Shown in pieces: positions 8,160 through 15,982 of a stretch of 64,000 bases of DNA. Made by a program: the position numbers and the translations under genes. Origin of the DNA: Clostridiales bacterium CCNA10. Its GTDB lineage: Bacteria; Bacillota; Clostridia; Oscillospirales; Oscillospiraceae. Below the pieces are notes generated by a model. The model was not told the DNA's origin. It did not search any database and was given only the letters and a program-made list of their open reading frames with translations. The stretch lies in NCBI GenBank assembly GCA_003573975.1, contig AP018533.1:1736001-1800000 (forward strand). Reading direction: 5' to 3'. The stretch's first letter is position 1, and each line of letters begins with the position of its first letter.

Positions 8160-8399
8160 ATGACACCTGATCTGATTGGAGAGGCCGTCGTCGACCTGAT
8201 GATTTTGGCTGGTTTTCTCGTGGTTCTCGGTATCGGCGCTCTGATCGCCGACTACGTTTCCCCGCACATCCCGTTCATTCAGCGATACCTTGACCGCCTG
8301 CCTGATTACGAGGACGACGAAGAGGTGGAGCGTCAGTACAGAGAAGAACAGCGTCAGAGACGGCTTGCCCGTCAGCGGCGCAGAGCAAGCAGACGGTAA
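8160..8399 (+). CDS. Small single-span membrane protein with basic tail
   Basis: The protein has 79 residues with one hydrophobic helix (~11-32) followed by an acidic patch and an Arg/Gln-rich cytoplasmic tail (RQRRLARQRRRASRR). This may be an inner-membrane moron such as a superinfection factor, but nothing in the sequence proves it. Confidence 0.6.
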   Translation: MTPDLIGEAVVDLMILAGFLVVLGIGALIADYVSPHIPFIQRYLDRLPDYEDDEEVERQYREEQRQRRLARQRRRASRR

Positions 8400-8411
8400 G
8401 GAGGTTTTGAA

Positions 8412-8657
8412 ATGAGCGACCTGAAGAAGTCCATCGACCGCAAGGTTGAGGCACTGAGCCAAAAGATTGGGGAGACGGGGTGCTGGCAGGCTCGGAAGGT
8501 AATCGAATTGCGGCATTACATCGCCAACTCCGATGTGGACGACATCATCAAGTTCGTCCCCGCCATGATCGAGGAGCTGGCAGATGCCCAGCGCAGGCTT
8601 GTAGCGATGCACGACCAGATCCGTTTGCTGGTCTGGCTCGGCAAGGAGGAGAACTGA
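8412..8657 (+). CDS. Unknown helical small protein
   Basis: The product has 81 residues, is predicted all-helical, and has AAGGAGG upstream. No domain is recognised. Its stop abuts the ATG of the following zinc-ribbon gene. Confidence 0.55.
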   Translation: MSDLKKSIDRKVEALSQKIGETGCWQARKVIELRHYIANSDVDDIIKFVPAMIEELADAQRRLVAMHDQIRLLVWLGKEEN

Positions 8658-9103
8658 TGGAAAAGAAGAACGTGAATTGCCCGTTCTGCGGCTACGAGAA
8701 GCAGATCGGCGCAGACTGCCCGAAGTGCGGGCGCGGCGGCGTGATTTTGAAGGTCGAAGATGTGGCCGCCGGTTGCCGCTACCACAAGCCGTTGTCTGAG
8801 CACGACAGCTTCGACAGCGCGTATGAGGCCGCCTGTAAACTGTTCGATGACGGCACATGGGATGACTTCCTGATTGACGACGGCGGCCACCTGACGTCGC
8901 TTCCGGGCTATCGGCTGGTGAAAGAGACCTGCCCGAAGTGCGGCAAGGAGGCGCGCCCGTTCGAGATGTACGGCACCCGTGACTACTACGGCATCCCGTT
9001 TCGCCGTGTCTGTGCGAAGTGCTACGAGCGCATCATGACAACCACCGGCTACGACGGAGTCAAGTACGACGAGCGAGATGAAAACCTCGACGCCGACTAT
9101 TGA
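8657..9103 (+). CDS. Double zinc-ribbon protein
   Basis: The 148-residue protein has an N-terminal ribbon (CPFCGYE..CPKCGRG) and a second pair (CPKCGKE..CAKCYE) near residues 95-130, separated by an acidic alpha/beta segment. Start 8657 follows GGAGGAG. It may bind nucleic acid or protein; the role is unknown. Confidence 0.6.
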   Translation: MEKKNVNCPFCGYEKQIGADCPKCGRGGVILKVEDVAAGCRYHKPLSEHDSFDSAYEAACKLFDDGTWDDFLIDDGGHLTSLPGYRLVKETCPKCGKEARPFEMYGTRDYYGIPFRRVCAKCYERIMTTTGYDGVKYDERDENLDADY

Positions 9104-9112
9104 GGAGGAGCC

Positions 9113-9343
9113 ATGAACAAAGCAACGCGGGCGGTCATTGAGAAAATCGTCAACGCCCTTGAAACCCTCGGCGACGAGGTGGAGAGCCTGCACGACGACG
9201 AGCAGGAGAAGTTCGACAATGCTCCTGAGGGGCTGGAAGGCAGCGAACGCTATGCGGCCATTGAAGCCGCGGCCGACAATCTGGACACGGCGCACGACAA
9301 CATCACGGAAGCAATCGAGGCCCTGAGGGCCGCGATGGAATAG
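9113..9343 (+). CDS. Acidic helical small protein
   Basis: The 76-residue protein is strongly acidic and helical, with a possible coiled coil over most of its length, and GAGGAG upstream. The charge and size would suit a DNA-mimic or inhibitor protein, but that is speculation. Confidence 0.55.
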   Translation: MNKATRAVIEKIVNALETLGDEVESLHDDEQEKFDNAPEGLEGSERYAAIEAAADNLDTAHDNITEAIEALRAAME

Positions 9344-9354
9344 GAGGATCTGAT

Positions 9355-9603
9355 ATGTACCTGAAAAGAGATGGAACACGGGTTGAGCACCTGCCCGTCC
9401 TCGACGATTACGCCAAGGATGACCCGAACATGGGCGTGGAGACGGCCTACTTCGTGGAACTCTTCGACGAGAACCACCATCTGCTCGGCCGCCTCGAAAA
9501 CGGGAACACCTACCCGAACGAGAGCCAGCGGCGGTTCTACCTGCTGAAGCACCCGGAGGCGGCGTTCATCAGCGTCAAGCGTGTGTACCGGAGGGCGTTC
9601 TGA
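9355..9603 (+). CDS. Unknown small protein
   Basis: The product has 82 residues behind TAGGAGG. It has mixed alpha/beta character with a basic C-terminus. No family is recognised; the stop overlaps the start of the next gene. Confidence 0.55.
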   Translation: MYLKRDGTRVEHLPVLDDYAKDDPNMGVETAYFVELFDENHHLLGRLENGNTYPNESQRRFYLLKHPEAAFISVKRVYRRAF

Positions 9604-9959
9604 TGAAGAGATGCAGACAGTGCCCGTACCGTAAGAACTGCAGAGATGTCTGCTACGGCGATGCTCCCTGTGATTTCGCCCGAGCGTTTGACTCGCTCGA
9701 CCGCAAGCTGAAATGGTGGCAGGCGAAGGCCAAGGCCGCAGAAGCAGCGGCAAAGACGACACCGGAGCAACGGATTTTCGGGGACTACGTTTTCTCCCCG
9801 GTCAGAAATGCGTTCAACAGCAAGACAAGTTGGTGGATCAGCAAGAAGGACTACGCGGTAGCGCGGTACTGCTTTACGGCTGATACGGAGGCAGAAGTGG
9901 AGCGCCAGCTTCAGAGCGCGGACAGTTACATCGAAATGTTTGAGGAGGGTTTGAAATGA
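9603..9959 (+). CDS. Cys-rich N-terminal protein
   Basis: The product has 118 residues. Four Cys in the first 25 residues (CRQCPYRKNCRDVC) suggest a metal site. The middle is Lys/Ala-rich helix. It overlaps both neighbours, so it is cotranscribed. Function is unknown. Confidence 0.55.
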   Translation: MKRCRQCPYRKNCRDVCYGDAPCDFARAFDSLDRKLKWWQAKAKAAEAAAKTTPEQRIFGDYVFSPVRNAFNSKTSWWISKKDYAVARYCFTADTEAEVERQLQSADSYIEMFEEGLK

Positions 9960-10348
9960 AATTGACCTGTGCGGACTGCGGGTTCGAGTTTGAAGAGGCC
10001 ATCGTGCGTGACGGCCTCGGCTGGAAAGGGATTTGCCCGAAGTGCGGGCAGTCCTTCGATGTGGCTATCCCGAGGGGGCTGGTCGTGATGATGTTCGCGG
10101 ATGACAGCAACCCCGAGAAGGATGTGGAAAACTTCGTGGACGACTTCGAAGATGCGGCCACGATCCGCACCTGCTACGTCTTCAACAGCGTGGCCGACTT
10201 TGCAGCGGCGTGGCGCAAGATGGTGGGGAACCCCGACGGAATGTGGTACTTCGTGCTCTACAAGGGCAAGCAGATTATGTCCGGTGCCTGCGATGATGGC
10301 GACGAGGACTACTTCAAGGAAGAAATGGAAGGGTGGCCCGAGGGATGA
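9956..10348 (+). CDS. Zinc-ribbon protein with acidic C-terminal domain
   Basis: The product has 130 residues. The N-terminus has two CxxC knuckles (CADCGFEFEEA, CPKCGQSF) as in MJ0042/FYDLN-type ribbons, then an acidic alpha/beta domain. It starts by ATGA overlap. Function is unknown. Confidence 0.6.
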   Translation: MKLTCADCGFEFEEAIVRDGLGWKGICPKCGQSFDVAIPRGLVVMMFADDSNPEKDVENFVDDFEDAATIRTCYVFNSVADFAAAWRKMVGNPDGMWYFVLYKGKQIMSGACDDGDEDYFKEEMEGWPEG

Positions 10349-10710
10349 AAAGGTTCGATTTTGCAATCGCCCCGAAAGAACTGGCAGAGGCGATGATGGC
10401 GGATCTGGGCAACGGTCCAACCACGGTCAACGGCGACCGCTCTTCGACCTACTTCCTCGTGGCAAAGGCCGAGAAAGAACAGAACGGAGAGATAACGGCG
10501 GCGCTGATTGAGAACAAGGCCGGTTTGGAGCCTGACGAACAGTTCTACGGCGTCCATCTGATCGACGACATCAGCATGAGCGATTGCAGGCTGGTTTCGA
10601 CGGACAGCCTTGAGGCAGATGGACTCGTTGAAACCCTTGAGGGAGTATATGCAGGGCTGAAAAAGCGCCTGAGTGACGGAGGAGCAAGTGATGATTTTGA
10701 AAGAAAATGA
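10345..10710 (+). CDS. Unknown early protein
   Basis: The 121-residue protein starts at the ATGA overlap rather than the earlier in-frame ATG. It is an alpha/beta acidic protein with no recognised domain, and the next gene starts inside its 3' end. Confidence 0.55.
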   Translation: MKRFDFAIAPKELAEAMMADLGNGPTTVNGDRSSTYFLVAKAEKEQNGEITAALIENKAGLEPDEQFYGVHLIDDISMSDCRLVSTDSLEADGLVETLEGVYAGLKKRLSDGGASDDFERK

Positions 10711-11347
10711 GGTTCTGCGCTGCCCACGTTGCGGTGGAAAGACCTTTTGCGCGACGGCGCACGTCACGCAGGACTGGGAACTGGATGACAGCGGCACGTT
10801 CGTTCGGTGCCTGAATGACTGCATCGAGGTCACGCACGAACCGGACAGGGAAGACGTCTGGGACTGCAAGACCTGTGGTTACAGCGACGCCGGCGAGAAG
10901 TTCGTGACCACGGTGGGTGAAGACAGCGAGATCCGCCTTTGCGAGTGCGTCTATGACCTCTCTGCGCTGGCGGCGCAGATGCTCGGCTCGAACGGCGCAG
11001 AAATCGACAGCCGCGATCTGTTCCACCACATTCTGAATTGGAGCCGTGAGTTCGAGGAAGGCGGTTTCGAGCACGAGGACTACATGACAGCCGTGATTGA
11101 GTTCGGCAAGCTGAAAATCGCTGAGTACAAAGAGGGATTGGCGCAGAGCCTTGAAGCCGAAGAGGCGGAAGAACCTGAGAAGCCAACTCCGACGGATGCC
11201 GAATTGACATTTGCGCTGGTGTCTGCGGCTCCCGAAGACCGCGAAGAGATTTACCAGCAGTTCGAGGCAATCGGCATCAGCCGCGAGGCTGCCGACATGA
11301 TGGCCGCTGAGTTCCGGCGCGGGGAAAGCGTGGAGGGGCAAACGTGA
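10691..11347 (+). CDS. Zinc-ribbon protein with helical C-terminus
   Basis: The product has 218 residues. Paired CxxC knuckles (CPRCGGK; CKTCGY) lie in the first ~65 residues, followed by an acidic helical region and a C-terminal UBA-like three-helix tail (YQQFEAIGISREAADMMAAE). It overlaps the previous gene by 20 bases. Function is unknown. Confidence 0.55.
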   Translation: MILKENEVLRCPRCGGKTFCATAHVTQDWELDDSGTFVRCLNDCIEVTHEPDREDVWDCKTCGYSDAGEKFVTTVGEDSEIRLCECVYDLSALAAQMLGSNGAEIDSRDLFHHILNWSREFEEGGFEHEDYMTAVIEFGKLKIAEYKEGLAQSLEAEEAEEPEKPTPTDAELTFALVSAAPEDREEIYQQFEAIGISREAADMMAAEFRRGESVEGQT

Positions 11348-12192
11348 AGATTTTGTCCTTCGGTGCGGGAATGCAATCGACGGCCTTGGCCCTGATGTCC
11401 TGTGAGAATGTGGACGCCGAGCGCAAAGGCCACGAACGCCCGTACCCGCTGGTTCCGGTTTACGATCTGGTCGTCTTCTGCGACCTCGGCTTCGAGCCGC
11501 CGTGGGTCATGCAACAGGCCGAGTTCGTACACCGAGCCTGCGACGCCGCCGGTATTCGATATGAGATGCTGGACGCGCCGCTGCATCGGGATCTGATGCA
11601 GAACTTCGGGAGACGCCGCACGGTCAGCATCCCATGGTGGACGCTGCGGGATGACGGTCACAAGTCAAGGATGCCGCGAAACTGCACCCTCGACTACAAG
11701 GTGGAGCGCATCTCAAAGTTCGTCCGCTGGGAAGTGCTCGGCTACAAGAAAGGCCAGCGGCTCCGCGACGAGGACAAGAAGGCCCACGAGATGCACATGG
11801 GGTTCAGCTTCGAGGAAAAACAGCGGTGCAAGGACAGCCCGAACCCGATGTTTGTGAACCGTTTCCCGTTGGTGGACATGGAGCTGACGAGGGCTGACAA
11901 CTACGCCTACATACTGGATGTCTGGGGGCTGGACACCAAGGCGTCCGCCTGCTGCTTTTGCCCGTTCCACCGAAACTATTTCTTTGAGAACCTCAAGGAA
12001 CACCAGCCGCAGACTTACGCGAAGCTGCTGGAGGTAGACGAGCTGCTGAGGGATAAGAACCCGAAGCCGCCTATGGACTCCGACCTGTTCATCTCCCGCA
12101 GCCGAAAGCGGCTTGCGGATCTGACTCCCGAAGACTGCTGCGATGCCGAATGCTTCGAGTATCACGGCAAGCAAATATGGAACGGATTTTAG
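11344..12192 (+). CDS. PAPS-reductase / adenine-nucleotide alpha-hydrolase-like protein
   Basis: The 282-residue protein has the PP-loop SFGAGMQSTAL at residues 5-15, the signature of ATP-pyrophosphatase/PAPS reductase enzymes. Cys-containing segments follow (ASACCFCPFH, ~200), typical of phage and defence-associated family members. The GTG start overlaps the upstream stop. Relatives act in DNA phosphorothioation (DndC), IbrA-like systems and tRNA or nucleotide thiolation. No dnd partner genes are visible, so the substrate is unknown. A role in phage DNA modification or counter-defence is inference. Confidence 0.75.
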   Translation: MKILSFGAGMQSTALALMSCENVDAERKGHERPYPLVPVYDLVVFCDLGFEPPWVMQQAEFVHRACDAAGIRYEMLDAPLHRDLMQNFGRRRTVSIPWWTLRDDGHKSRMPRNCTLDYKVERISKFVRWEVLGYKKGQRLRDEDKKAHEMHMGFSFEEKQRCKDSPNPMFVNRFPLVDMELTRADNYAYILDVWGLDTKASACCFCPFHRNYFFENLKEHQPQTYAKLLEVDELLRDKNPKPPMDSDLFISRSRKRLADLTPEDCCDAECFEYHGKQIWNGF

Positions 12193-12200
12193 GAGGTAAC

Positions 12201-12560
12201 ATGAAAATGAAGAGAAAGTACAAACAGGGAGACCGCGTTGACAGCGTGGCCGAACTTCTGGAGCATGACTGGTTCATCGTCCATTGTGGCCATCGCACAA
12301 CGAAGACGATGCACAAGGCTGTGCTGTTGGAATGGAAGTTGAGGACCTGCCAGCAGGCTATCGACAGCGGGCGCGTTTTCATAGCGGTGAAGCTCACCAA
12401 TGGCGAGTATTACGGGGACATGACCGATGACCAGATCGTCGATATGCTCGAAACGGATCTGTGCGAATACTGCGAGGGCAGAAAGGGCGTTGTCGGTCAG
12501 TGCGACGGCAAGTTCTGCGATGAAGCAATCGAAGCATGGAAGGGGGCGTATGTGAAGTGA
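12201..12560 (+). CDS. Unknown early protein with Cys cluster
   Basis: The product has 119 residues; the ATG at 12201 follows AGGAGG. The C-terminal third has CEYCEGRKG and two further Cys, a possible zinc site. No family is recognised. Confidence 0.55.
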   Translation: MKMKRKYKQGDRVDSVAELLEHDWFIVHCGHRTTKTMHKAVLLEWKLRTCQQAIDSGRVFIAVKLTNGEYYGDMTDDQIVDMLETDLCEYCEGRKGVVGQCDGKFCDEAIEAWKGAYVK

Positions 12561-12715
12561 AGTTCTTTCAGGTGTTTACGATGATCGTGATGGTGCTGGC
12601 AACCGTCGGCGTCATCGGCGAGAGCGGCAGAGGTAAGCACGTCTATATCGCGCTGTTCGCGGCTGCGGGCGTTCTGCATCTGGCATCTTGGGTGCTAAGC
12701 ATGATGTATTTTTGA
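12557..12715 (+). CDS. Two-span membrane micro-protein
   Basis: The product has 52 residues and a GTG start overlapping the previous stop. Two hydrophobic segments (~4-18 and ~28-48) are joined by a short polar loop (GESGRGKH). Size and topology fit a small phage membrane protein; the function is unknown. Confidence 0.6.
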   Translation: MKFFQVFTMIVMVLATVGVIGESGRGKHVYIALFAAAGVLHLASWVLSMMYF

Positions 12716-12722
12716 GGAGGAT

Positions 12723-13316
12723 ATGAGTATGAAAGACAAGTTCATCAAGGCGTACACAGAGAATATCACGCGACCGGGCGCTGACAAGCTGCTGGCGTGG
12801 ATCGAGTCCTCGGACTTCTTTACGGCACCGGCCAGCACCCGTTTCCACCTGTCCAGCCCTGGCGGGTTGCTTGAGCACAGCCTCCATGTGTTTGAGCGCA
12901 TGAAGGCGATTTGCGCCAACGAAGCAACCATCACTCCGGGCTTCAACGAGCCGTCGATGGAGACGATTGCGGTTTGCGGTCTGCTTCACGACATCTGCAA
13001 AGCGAACTTCTATGCGGTCGAGATGCGCAACCGCAAGAACGATCAGGGCAGGTGGGAGCAGTACCCGTTCTATGTGGTCGATGACAAGCTGCCTTACGGG
13101 CACGGTGAGAAGAGCGTCTACATCATCTCTGGGTTTATGCGCCTGAGCCGCGAGGAGGCTATGGCAATCCGTTGGCACATGGGGTTCTCGGATAACGACT
13201 TCCAAGGCGGCGGGTACAGCGTTGGCAACGCCTTTGACAAGTTCCCGCTGGCCGTCTTGCTGCACATCGCCGATCTGCAGGCGACCTATCTGGACGAAAC
13301 CGGAGATAAGGCATGA
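12723..13316 (+). CDS. HD-domain phosphohydrolase
   Basis: This is a metal-dependent phosphohydrolase of 197 residues. The HD signature is visible: His in LLEHSLHVFERM (~43), HD in CGLLHDICKANF (~89), later His (GHGEKSV, IRWHMG) and Asp (LLHIADLQATY). It sits with dUTPase, HAD phosphatase and HNH genes, so a nucleotide metabolism role (dNTP or modified-nucleotide hydrolysis) is plausible. The exact substrate cannot be read from sequence. Confidence 0.78.
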   Translation: MSMKDKFIKAYTENITRPGADKLLAWIESSDFFTAPASTRFHLSSPGGLLEHSLHVFERMKAICANEATITPGFNEPSMETIAVCGLLHDICKANFYAVEMRNRKNDQGRWEQYPFYVVDDKLPYGHGEKSVYIISGFMRLSREEAMAIRWHMGFSDNDFQGGGYSVGNAFDKFPLAVLLHIADLQATYLDETGDKA

Positions 13317-13861
13317 GCGCGAAGCGGTGTAAAAGCCAAACGCCTGACAGCGCGGAATGGGTAGAAATCCCCGGCTATCGCTTCCGATACCAAATCAACC
13401 GCGAGGCGGTCGTCCGAAAGGAACTGGAGAGTGGCGAGTGGTACGTCCTGAAGCCGTACATCAGCGGACGAACCCGCGCCTGCGTGAAGATGCGGACAGC
13501 GGACAACCGAAAAGTAGATGTGCCTGTTGTATGGCTCATGGCCGACGCCTTCATGGGAGGTCGCAGGCCGGGGTACAACATCATCCATCGAAACGGCGCA
13601 AAGATGGATTGCGAGCTGGTGAACCTGTCGTTCGCCAGCAAGCAGGTCAGCGGCAAAATCTCCAGCGCAAACCGGCGCAAGGCCGTGATGAAGGTCGATC
13701 AGGACGGTCAAGTGGTTGCCATTTACTCTTCTGGACGAGAGGCGGCCAAGAAGAACTACATCAGTCAAAACGCCATCTGGGCCAGATGTACGGGTAAAGT
13801 GAAAGACCCGTACAGGCTCGATGGCTACGATTACAGATACGAAACATCAAGGAGGGCTTAA
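13313..13861 (+). CDS. HNH homing-type endonuclease with NUMOD motif
   Basis: The 182-residue protein begins with a NUMOD4-like segment (SAEWVEIPGYRFRYQIN). The HNH core lies around residues 83-105 (VVWLMADAFMG, IIHRNGAKMDCELVNL) and a NUMOD1-like DNA-binding tail follows. Freestanding endonucleases of this type are mobile genes of phages. It is inserted between the HD hydrolase (ATGA overlap) and dUTPase without disrupting either. The first catalytic His is not obvious, so activity is uncertain. Confidence 0.75.
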   Translation: MSAKRCKSQTPDSAEWVEIPGYRFRYQINREAVVRKELESGEWYVLKPYISGRTRACVKMRTADNRKVDVPVVWLMADAFMGGRRPGYNIIHRNGAKMDCELVNLSFASKQVSGKISSANRRKAVMKVDQDGQVVAIYSSGREAAKKNYISQNAIWARCTGKVKDPYRLDGYDYRYETSRRA

Positions 13862-13862
13862 C

Positions 13863-14291
13863 ATGAAAGTCAAAATCAACACGCACGGGAACCCGCTGCC
13901 CGAGTCACATGGCGAGTGGGTTGACCTTTACACCGCCGAGGACATCGTTCTGGAGCCGTTGGACTTCAAAATTATTTCGCTCGGCGTTGCGATGGAACTG
14001 CCTGCCGGCTACTATGCGCAGGTCGTTCCCAGAAGCTCGACCTGCAAGAACTTCGGCGTCATCATGGCGAACAGCGTGGGCATCATCGAGCATAGCTACT
14101 GCGGTAACGATGACATCTGGGGCTTCCCGGCGGTTGCCATCCGTCATACGGAAATCCCGAAGGGGACGCGCATCTGCCAGTTCCGCCTCGTGAAGCAGGA
14201 CGAGCCTGTTGAGTTCGAGCAGGTCGAGGATCTCGGCAACCCGAACCGCGGCGGCTGGGGCAGCACTGGAACCGGCAAGGGGGCGCAGTAA
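13863..14291 (+). CDS. dut: dUTP diphosphatase
   Basis: The enzyme has 142 residues and hydrolyses dUTP to dUMP and PPi, keeping uracil out of phage DNA. Conserved motifs are visible: PRSS (motif 2), GIIEHSYCGND (motif 3) and GGWGSTGTGKG (motif 5). Start 13863 is chosen because AAGGAGG sits just ahead; the frame is open further upstream within the HNH gene. In motif 3 the usual Asp (GxID) is Glu, an unusual conservative change at the presumed catalytic position. Confidence 0.88.
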   Translation: MKVKINTHGNPLPESHGEWVDLYTAEDIVLEPLDFKIISLGVAMELPAGYYAQVVPRSSTCKNFGVIMANSVGIIEHSYCGNDDIWGFPAVAIRHTEIPKGTRICQFRLVKQDEPVEFEQVEDLGNPNRGGWGSTGTGKGAQ

Positions 14292-14890
14292 TGGCTTGGG
14301 AGATGAAGTATCAGCCGAATGTGGTGCTGGATTTTGACGGCGTCATCCATTCCTATGTGAGTGGCTGGCAGGGCGCAGGCGTTGTACCTGACCCGCCCGT
14401 GCCGCTCATTGACGAAGAAATCAAGCGGATCAGAGCCGCGGGGTACAGGGTGGTGGTCGTGTCCACCAGATGCGCCACGCCTGAGGGCATGGGAGCGGTG
14501 CGGCGCTACCTTCGGGAGAACGGCATTGAGGTCGATGATGTGGCGGCGGAAAAGCCACCCGCAAAAGTCTATGTCGATGACCGAGCCTTGCTCTTCGACG
14601 GCAATCCGAAGGGCCTGCTGGAAAAGATCCAGCAGTTCCGCCCGTGGCAAGAGGGAGGACCTCTGCGTGGGAAGCCGCCTGTGCCGAACTGCCGCAAGTG
14701 TATCGCCCATGTGTATGAGCGCACGAACGACGGGTGGCGCGAGGATGAATTTGTCGCATGGTTCCACACATGGGGAAGCACGTTCGAGGAGTTCGATAAT
14801 GGGGCCGTCCCTGTCACAACGGGCATTGTCGAGGACGAGCACGGCAAGGTGTGGAGCACGGCGGCGGAGAACATCCGGTTCATCGACTGA
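14291..14890 (+). CDS. HAD-like phosphatase fused to a C-terminal domain
   Basis: The product has 199 residues. Residues ~8-120 carry HAD motifs: LDFDGVIHSY with the DxD nucleophile, VVVVSTR and VYVDDRALLF. This fits a small phage 5'-nucleotidase/phosphatase-type HAD protein. Residues ~135-199 form an extra beta-rich domain with a CRKC pair. Start ATG overlaps the dUTPase stop by one base. A nucleotide-salvage or DNA-end-repair role is possible; the substrate is unknown. Confidence 0.72.
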   Translation: MAWEMKYQPNVVLDFDGVIHSYVSGWQGAGVVPDPPVPLIDEEIKRIRAAGYRVVVVSTRCATPEGMGAVRRYLRENGIEVDDVAAEKPPAKVYVDDRALLFDGNPKGLLEKIQQFRPWQEGGPLRGKPPVPNCRKCIAHVYERTNDGWREDEFVAWFHTWGSTFEEFDNGAVPVTTGIVEDEHGKVWSTAAENIRFID

Positions 14891-14904
14891 GAGGAGGACT
14901 GCAG

Positions 14905-15324
14905 ATGCCGATTAAGAACTACACGACCAAGGTGCCGGCGGTGCAGACCGTCGGCGAGATCCAAGGCATCCTCGCCGCGCACGGAGCACGAAAGGTGATG
15001 ATGGACTACGCCGAAAACGGCAAAGTCACGGCAGTCACATTCGCGCTGGACTGCTGCGGCTCCCTGCATGGTTTCCGACTGGAAGCACGACCGGACGGCG
15101 TTAAGGCAGTGATGGCAAAAGAGCGTACCAAGTGCGACGACGAACAGGCCGAGCGCATCGCGTGGCGCAACCTGAAGGACTGGATCGCCGCGCAGGTCGC
15201 CCTCGTGGAGACGGAGCAGGCCACGATGGACGAGCTGTTCTTCCCGAAACTGATTGACCGGAATGAGAAGACGCTCTATGAGGTGTTCCAGACCGGCCAG
15301 CTCATGCTCGGTGATGGAGGTTGA
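14905..15324 (+). CDS. Unknown conserved-looking phage protein
   Basis: The product has 139 residues. Start 14905 follows GAGGAGG. It is alpha/beta, with an N-terminal PIKNYTTKVPA segment and a helical middle, of a form often seen in Clostridia mobile elements. No domain assignment is made. Confidence 0.55.
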   Translation: MPIKNYTTKVPAVQTVGEIQGILAAHGARKVMMDYAENGKVTAVTFALDCCGSLHGFRLEARPDGVKAVMAKERTKCDDEQAERIAWRNLKDWIAAQVALVETEQATMDELFFPKLIDRNEKTLYEVFQTGQLMLGDGG

Positions 15325-15716
15325 TGATGGAGCACGGATGGACGGCCACGAAAGAGGCGTTACCTCCCACTGGCGAGAGAGTTCTGATTATCAGCAAATG
15401 GGGCCATGTGACCGATGGCTCCCTCGTGGCATACGACCCGAAGGAAGCGCCTCTCTTTTACCTGGGCGGCTTGGAACCGGGCGGTCATGTGAAATGGTGG
15501 ATGCCAATGCTGGAGGACGGATGGCACACGCTCAAAGAGCAAAAACCACGGGAGGGGCAAGAGGTCTTGACGAAGGACTCGTACGGTCACATCTTTAGCT
15601 GCGTGTGGAAAAGGCTTTGCGGCTCTGAACGCCCGACGTTCGTTCCGTTTGTGTGGGTGCCGAGGTTCTGGCGTGAGATGCCGCCGCTACCTGAGGGTGT
15701 GCGACTGAAATACTGA
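15324..15716 (+). CDS. DUF551-like protein
   Basis: The product has 130 residues. Repeated W-x-x-MP and LP-x-GE-x-VL units (ALPPTGERVLII; KPREGQEVLT; FWREMPPLPEG) resemble DUF551, a small beta-domain common in phages. Two such units appear to be in tandem. It starts by TGATG overlap. Function is unknown. Confidence 0.6.
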   Translation: MMEHGWTATKEALPPTGERVLIISKWGHVTDGSLVAYDPKEAPLFYLGGLEPGGHVKWWMPMLEDGWHTLKEQKPREGQEVLTKDSYGHIFSCVWKRLCGSERPTFVPFVWVPRFWREMPPLPEGVRLKY

Positions 15717-15727
15717 GGAGGGCAAGA

Positions 15728-15982
15728 ATGAACACAAACAAGCTGCGCCCGTGCAAAGTGGGCGAAGAGCTCTACCTGTTCCACGGGTTCACGCAAATCT
15801 CGCAGATCGTGCCGCCGTCGCTCATGCGTGGCGGGCATGGCGGCGGCGTTGTTGCCGGCGCCTATGCCATACTGGAACGACGGGATGGCACGGTTGGGCT
15901 GGCGGAGGCCCAGCGAGTGCAATTCCTCGACACGGCAAAGGAGTTTGCCAAATACGAAGAGGAGGAGACAAAAGATGTTTGA
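15728..15982 (+). CDS. Unknown small protein
   Basis: The 84-residue protein follows TGAGGAGGGC. The beta-rich N-terminal region has a Gly-rich loop (GGHGGGVVAG). The 3' end overlaps the ATP-grasp gene start, so the two are coupled. Confidence 0.55.
   Translation: MNTNKLRPCKVGEELYLFHGFTQISQIVPPSLMRGGHGGGVVAGAYAILERRDGTVGLAEAQRVQFLDTAKEFAKYEEEETKDV

Noticed and set aside
13863-14291. Longer start for the dUTPase at 13,821
   Set aside because: It would overlap the HNH gene by 41 bases without a ribosome site; ATG 13863 has AAGGAGG at proper spacing.
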